DNA of 64,000 nt from Ariolimax columbianus (taxonomy: Eukaryota; Mollusca; Gastropoda; Stylommatophora; Arionidae), in the NCBI GenBank assembly GCA_036924085.1, contig JAVGWX010000012.1, positions 3,959,249-4,023,248 on the forward strand, written 5' to 3'. Under the pieces are notes generated by a model. The model ran no database searches. It had not been told where the DNA came from and worked only from the letters and a program-made list of their open reading frames with translations. The first letter of the stretch is position 1; each line of letters starts with the position of its first letter. Position numbers and translations under genes: made by a program. This document shows, in pieces, positions 59,935 to 64,000 of the stretch.

Positions 59935-61300
59935 TAGAGCAACGGGAAATTGAGAAAGTCAAAAGATTTGAGTACCCCATCTCAATTATAAGCAGCAATG
60001 GAGATTGTCTGAAGGAAGGCGGACGGAGAATGGCAATAACAATGATGAGGTTGTGGAAAAAAGGAGAAACTTATGGCAGAACTCTAATAAAATGACGAAC
60101 ATGATAAAAGGAGAAACTTATGGCAGAACTCTAATAAAATGACGAACATGATAAAAGGAGAAACTTATGGCAGAACTCTAATAAAATGACGAACATGATA
60201 AAAGGAGAAACTTATGGCAGAACTCTAATAAAATGACGAACATGATAAAAGGAGAAACTTATGGCAGAACTCTAATAAAATGACGAACATGATAAAATGA
60301 GAAACTTATCGCAGAACTCTAATAAAATGACGAACATGATAAAATGAGAAACTTATGGCAGAACTCTAATAAAATGACGAACATGATAAAATGAGAAACT
60401 TATGGCAGAACTCTAATAAAATGACGAACATGATAAAATGAGAAACTTATGGCAGAACTCTAATAAAATGACGAACATGATAAAATGAGAAACTTATGGC
60501 AGAACTCTAATAAAATGACGAACATAAAAATCATGCGAGCTACCATCTTTCCGGTGGCAACGTACGAATGTTAATCGTGGACCACCACACAAACACTTAA
60601 GAAAAGGATTGAATATTTTGAACTAAAATGCTACAGAAGGGTGCTCAAAAATACCAAAGATAGCCTACAGTGTCTAGCAAAGACACGAGTTTGAGGTGAC
60701 TTAATACAGATTTATAAGATATACAACGGTAAGGATAAATGAGACTATAACAAGTTTTATTTCAAAATACAACCACCTACAAGAACAAGAGGGCATAGTT
60801 ACAAATTAACTAAAGAAAGGTTAGGAATAGAAATTGGGAAATATATTTTAGTCAGAGAGTGGTGAATGCTTGTAATGCATTGCCATAAGAAGTAGTGCAG
60901 ACAGGGACAATTAATGCATTTAATAACAGATTGGATGCGCAGAGCTTTTAGAGCATGGAAATGTAAATGTAACTGGTTGTATACAGACTGCAGTCTTCTA
61001 AACCAGTATAAAGAAGTTAAGTTAAGATGAGAAAAGGAAAGATTAAGAAATGACCTGGGCATCGAGGAAAATTGGTTTGTAAACAATATCGTGTCCAAAA
61101 AGCTAAATTATTTTGGCCACAACAAACACCTTAATGACCTGGAGAGAACGATTTTGGAGGGTATCGTGCTTGGAGAACGGGGTATGGGAAGACCGAGAAG
61201 AAGATGAACAAAAGACATCACGGAGGTCCTGAAGATGACAGCGGCAGAGGCGAAGGTTGTGGCTAGAGATCGAGTCTTACAGATCGGCTGTTGTGAGAGC
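59935..61300 (+). mobile_element. LINE RT 3' fragments split by a 47-bp array
   Basis: REIEKVKRFEYPISIISSNG at about 59945-60005 is the post-palm Y-L-G-S-I-x-S-x-D-G block. Then a 47-bp array (60050-60530), then TLKKRIEYFELKCYRRVLKI (60590-60655), a CR1-like piece TRGHSYKLTKERL...FNNRLDA (60780-60945), then VSKKLNYFGHNKHLNDLERT, ILEGIVLGERGMGRPRRR, AEAKVVARDRV (61085-61280). At least two LINE types are joined here. Confidence 0.75.
60050..60530. repeat. 47-bp minisatellite, about 10 copies, inside LINE sequence
   Basis: Unit ggagaaacttatggcagaac plus tctaataaaatgacgaac plus atgataaaa. The first half of the array has aaaaggaga and the second aaaatgaga, so the array splits into two blocks. Confidence 0.96.
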
Positions 61301-61394
61301 GACGTTCTGAAAAAAAGCATACTACATGATGATACTGATCCCTGCCCTTGCGTCGTACTATCTGATGTTTTTTCTGTCTCCCTCAGATCTTTTC

Positions 61395-61785
61395 CAATGT
61401 TCCAAGGCTTACCAATTACCAATGCTCCAAGGCTTACCAATTACCAATGTTCCAAGGCTTACCAATTACCAATGTTCCAAGGCTTACCAATTACCAATGT
61501 TCCAAGGCTTACCAATTACCAATGTTCCAAGGCTTACCAATTACCAATGTTCCAAGGCTTACCAATTACCAATGTTCCAAGGCTTACCAATTACCAATGT
61601 TCCAAGGCTTACCAATTACCAATGTTCCAAGGCTTACCAATTACCAATGTTCCAAGGCTTACCAATTACCAATGTTCCAAGGCTTACCAATTACCAATGT
61701 TCCAAGGCTTACCAATTACCAATATTCCAAGGCTTACCAATTACCAATATTCCAAGGCTTACCAATTACCAATGTTCCAAGGTAT
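61395..61785. repeat. 25-bp minisatellite, left part, about 16 copies
   Basis: Unit ccaaggcttaccaattacca plus atgtt. Two units have atatt at the right end. Interrupted at 61786 by a LINE. Confidence 0.97.
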
Positions 61786-63075
61786 TCCTACACGTGATGT
61801 TAACTCGGCTAAAACCACTGCTGATCTCCAAAAGACGCCCACAACAATCGGACTTTACACCAGGTCTATCAACGGTGGTCGCCATCCTCGCATTTCGCCT
61901 CCTGGTAGAGCTTCCGCGTGCATTCGCTCGCCCCCATGCTCTGCCTACGTGGACTTAAAGGCCGCATTTGACTCGGTGGACAGATCCGCTCTGTGGAAGG
62001 CAATGCAGGGCATCGGCACTCCTGTCCCGCTACTACATTTGATAAAGGAGTTACACTCAGACACCGGCTCCAGAATACGCCTCGGAGGCACACTCTCAGA
62101 CAGGTTCTCTACATCCACATGTGTCAGACAGGGTTGCGTACTCGCTCCAGATCTCTTCTGCCAGGCCGTCGACTGGCTCCTGCACTCCGCCAGCACCCAC
62201 CTACATGGAATTACTATTGATCAGACACTTTTTACAGACCTTGTTTACGCCGATGATATAGTCCTGCTCGGTTCAGACAGTACAGCACTGCAGCAGTCCC
62301 TTAAGAATCTGGACAGCATCACGCGAAATATGGGCCTGTCAACATCATGGGCAAAGACCAAAATCCAGAATCTTGGCTCTGACAAACGGCCTCAGGACAT
62401 AGTAGTCAATGGTCACACTGCTGAGGGTGCCAATGACCTCTCCTACCTCGGCAGCACGATTGTACCCGACTGCCGCAGTAACTCCGACATACACAAGCGG
62501 ATTGGTCTAGCGGCTTTGGCGATGGACGATCTCCGCCGTGTGTGGAAGAACATTAGGCTCTCCATGGGCACAAAACTCGCATCTACCAGTCGTGCGTGAT
62601 CCCGGTCTTCGTGTATTGCTCCGAGACCTGGACCCTGAAAAAAAGAGACACCTCGAGACTTGAGGCCTTCCATATGCGAAATCAGCGACACATCCTTGGC
62701 GTTCGTTGGTACGATTTCGTCCAGAATGTGGATGTTTCCGCAAAAACACATCTCCCCCCTGTCTCGGTTATTCTGGAACGTCGCCGCATTTCCCTGTTCG
62801 GTCGTGTTGTCCGACTGGACAAGAAGGTCCCAGCTCACCAGATCCTTCAAAAGACAGTCAACAGTGCTAACGGTCTCCACCCTGCTGGTTGGAAGCGCCG
62901 GAGAGATCGTCCCCGAAATACGTGGCTCCAACAGGTAGCAACCTCCCCATCTGCCTTAGAGGAGGCCTGGCAGCACGCAGTTACAACTGGACATGGTTTT
63001 GTTCATCCAACGCAACAGGCCTCAGACGCCTAAGCGAACATTATTATTTTTATTATTATTATTATTATTATTATT
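61786..63075 (+). mobile_element. 5'-truncated LINE with RT (YADD), inserted in the 25-bp array
   Basis: Starts in the RT (RDVNSAKTTADLQK / HVMLTRLKPLLISKRRPQQS in two frames), then YVDLKAAFDSVDRSALWKAM, RQGCVLAPDLFCQAVDWLLH and LVYADDIVLLGSD (catalytic YADD about 62250), then DLSYLGSTIVPDC. One frameshift at about 62590 leads to VYCSETWTLKKRDTSRLEAF, MRNQRHILGVRW, RRISLFGRVVRL and a stop at about 63031. The tail is (att)n at 63040-63073. A tgttccaagg/tgttcaaagg pair at its two ends fits a 10-bp target duplication. The reading frame is intact for over 200 residues, so the copy is young. Confidence 0.92.
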
Positions 63076-63328
63076 CTGTTCAAAGGCTTACCAATTACCA
63101 ATGTTCCAAGGCTTACCAATTACCAATGGTCCAAGGCTTACCAATTACCAATGGTCTAAGGCTTACCAATTACCAATGGTCCAAGGCTTACCAATTACCA
63201 ATGGTCCAAGGCTTACCAATTACCAATTGTCCAAGGCTTACCAATTACCAATGGTCCAAGGCTTACCAATTACCAATGGTCCAAGGCTCACCAATTACCA
63301 ATGGTCCAAGGCTTATCAATTGGTCATT
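63076..63328. repeat. 25-bp minisatellite, right part, about 10 copies
   Basis: The same unit as 61395-61785, but nearly all copies here carry atggt in place of atgtt. It continues the array after the LINE. Confidence 0.96.
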
Positions 63329-63334
63329 TCTAAG

Positions 63335-64000
63335 AATGTGGATAATAAATGTGCTTAGTTCCTTTATTCGCAGAAAGTTGCGACACCACATCACGAATTC
63401 TGCAGTTCTGCGACGGTTCAGAATTTTTTCCTGATACCATCAGGTACCCATTTACAGCTGAGTCAACTGGGAGACGCAGTCACACGACGAAAAAGCTCAC
63501 GAGATTGCAGGTCTGGGGTCTCTGTTGTCAAGAGGTAAGGCACTGGACCATAAAAGCGATCAACGGGAACGGTTTCAAGTTTCAAGCGACTCCTGGTCTC
63601 AAGAGAGTGCCTGCGTCCTGAGTTATCTTCAGTCGTCTCGAGGTATGTCTTGCCCTTGGTCCAAGTTAGCTCGGGACGAGATAGTGAGGTTGATGACCAG
63701 CGCATTTATTGCTCACTATTATCAAATTGCAACGCAAGTTACATCATTAAGACAAAACCCGTCTGATGAAGGCGCCATTATCACTTGCGTTTGACATCTA
63801 ATTACTCCAAACAATGTAATCTGTAGCACCAGGTAATGACACATCCATCAAAACTAAATTCCAGAGAGGTCAACTTTCCTTATGGAATTGTTAAAGGAAC
63901 GTAATGCAGGCCTTGTTAGGATTGACCGTAGCTCGAATGCCTGCACTACTGTGAGATTGCCTGTAAGGTCTCCTGGATGTTTCTTTCCATCTTATACTCT
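63335..64000. other. Terminal stretch without recognised gene
   Basis: Contains an R5 core (cccatttacagctgagtcaa) at about 63447-63466. Open frames on both strands between 63349 and 63794 are short and show no known motif. Confidence 0.5.

Noticed and set aside
62443..62931. 162-codon minus-strand frame
   Set aside because: Antisense shadow of the LINE reverse-transcriptase fragment on the plus strand.

Overview
The window is eukaryotic: genes split by GT-AG introns, very high tandem-repeat content, tRNA-derived SINEs and many decayed non-LTR retrotransposons. The LINE families, the SINE style and the animal-type Golgi stacking gene fit an invertebrate metazoan, probably a lophotrochozoan and perhaps a mollusc. 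That placement is inference.

Two cellular genes can be supported, and they converge. On the minus strand (58025 down to 24861) is a complete ten-exon gene for a GRASP55/65 (GORASP) Golgi reassembly-stacking protein. All ten exons join in phase, have consensus splice sites and give 443 residues with two GRASP-type PDZ domains and a Pro/Gly/Ser-rich tail. On the plus strand (7616-14156) two in-phase exons give an unrecognised 541-residue protein with an acidic 28-residue direct duplication. It may have earlier exons.

Almost everything else is repeat. About forty separate minisatellite or microsatellite arrays fill the introns and intergenic DNA. They include a 30-bp unit repeated about 17 times with no visible variation, a 22-bp unit repeated about 37 times, a 27-bp unit repeated about 53 times, and a 2.3-kb run of three abutting arrays just upstream of the second exon of the plus-strand gene. 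Non-LTR retrotransposon remnants of several lineages occur on both strands: CR1-like ORF1 with an SGNH domain, APE endonuclease pieces, RT pieces, RNase H pieces and many 3' ends. There are also a piggyBac-like element with perfect 18-bp ends at TTAA, three or four tRNA-type SINEs, and at least five other dispersed families (called R1-R5 here).

Layout: 1-7.5 kb repeats and LINE scraps; 7.6-14.2 kb plus-strand gene; 14.2-24.8 kb intergenic repeats and the piggyBac-like element; 24.9-58.0 kb GORASP gene with repeat-filled introns; 58-64 kb a cluster of LINE fragments, one inserted in a 25-bp array. No CRISPR array, rRNA gene or bacterial-type operon is present.
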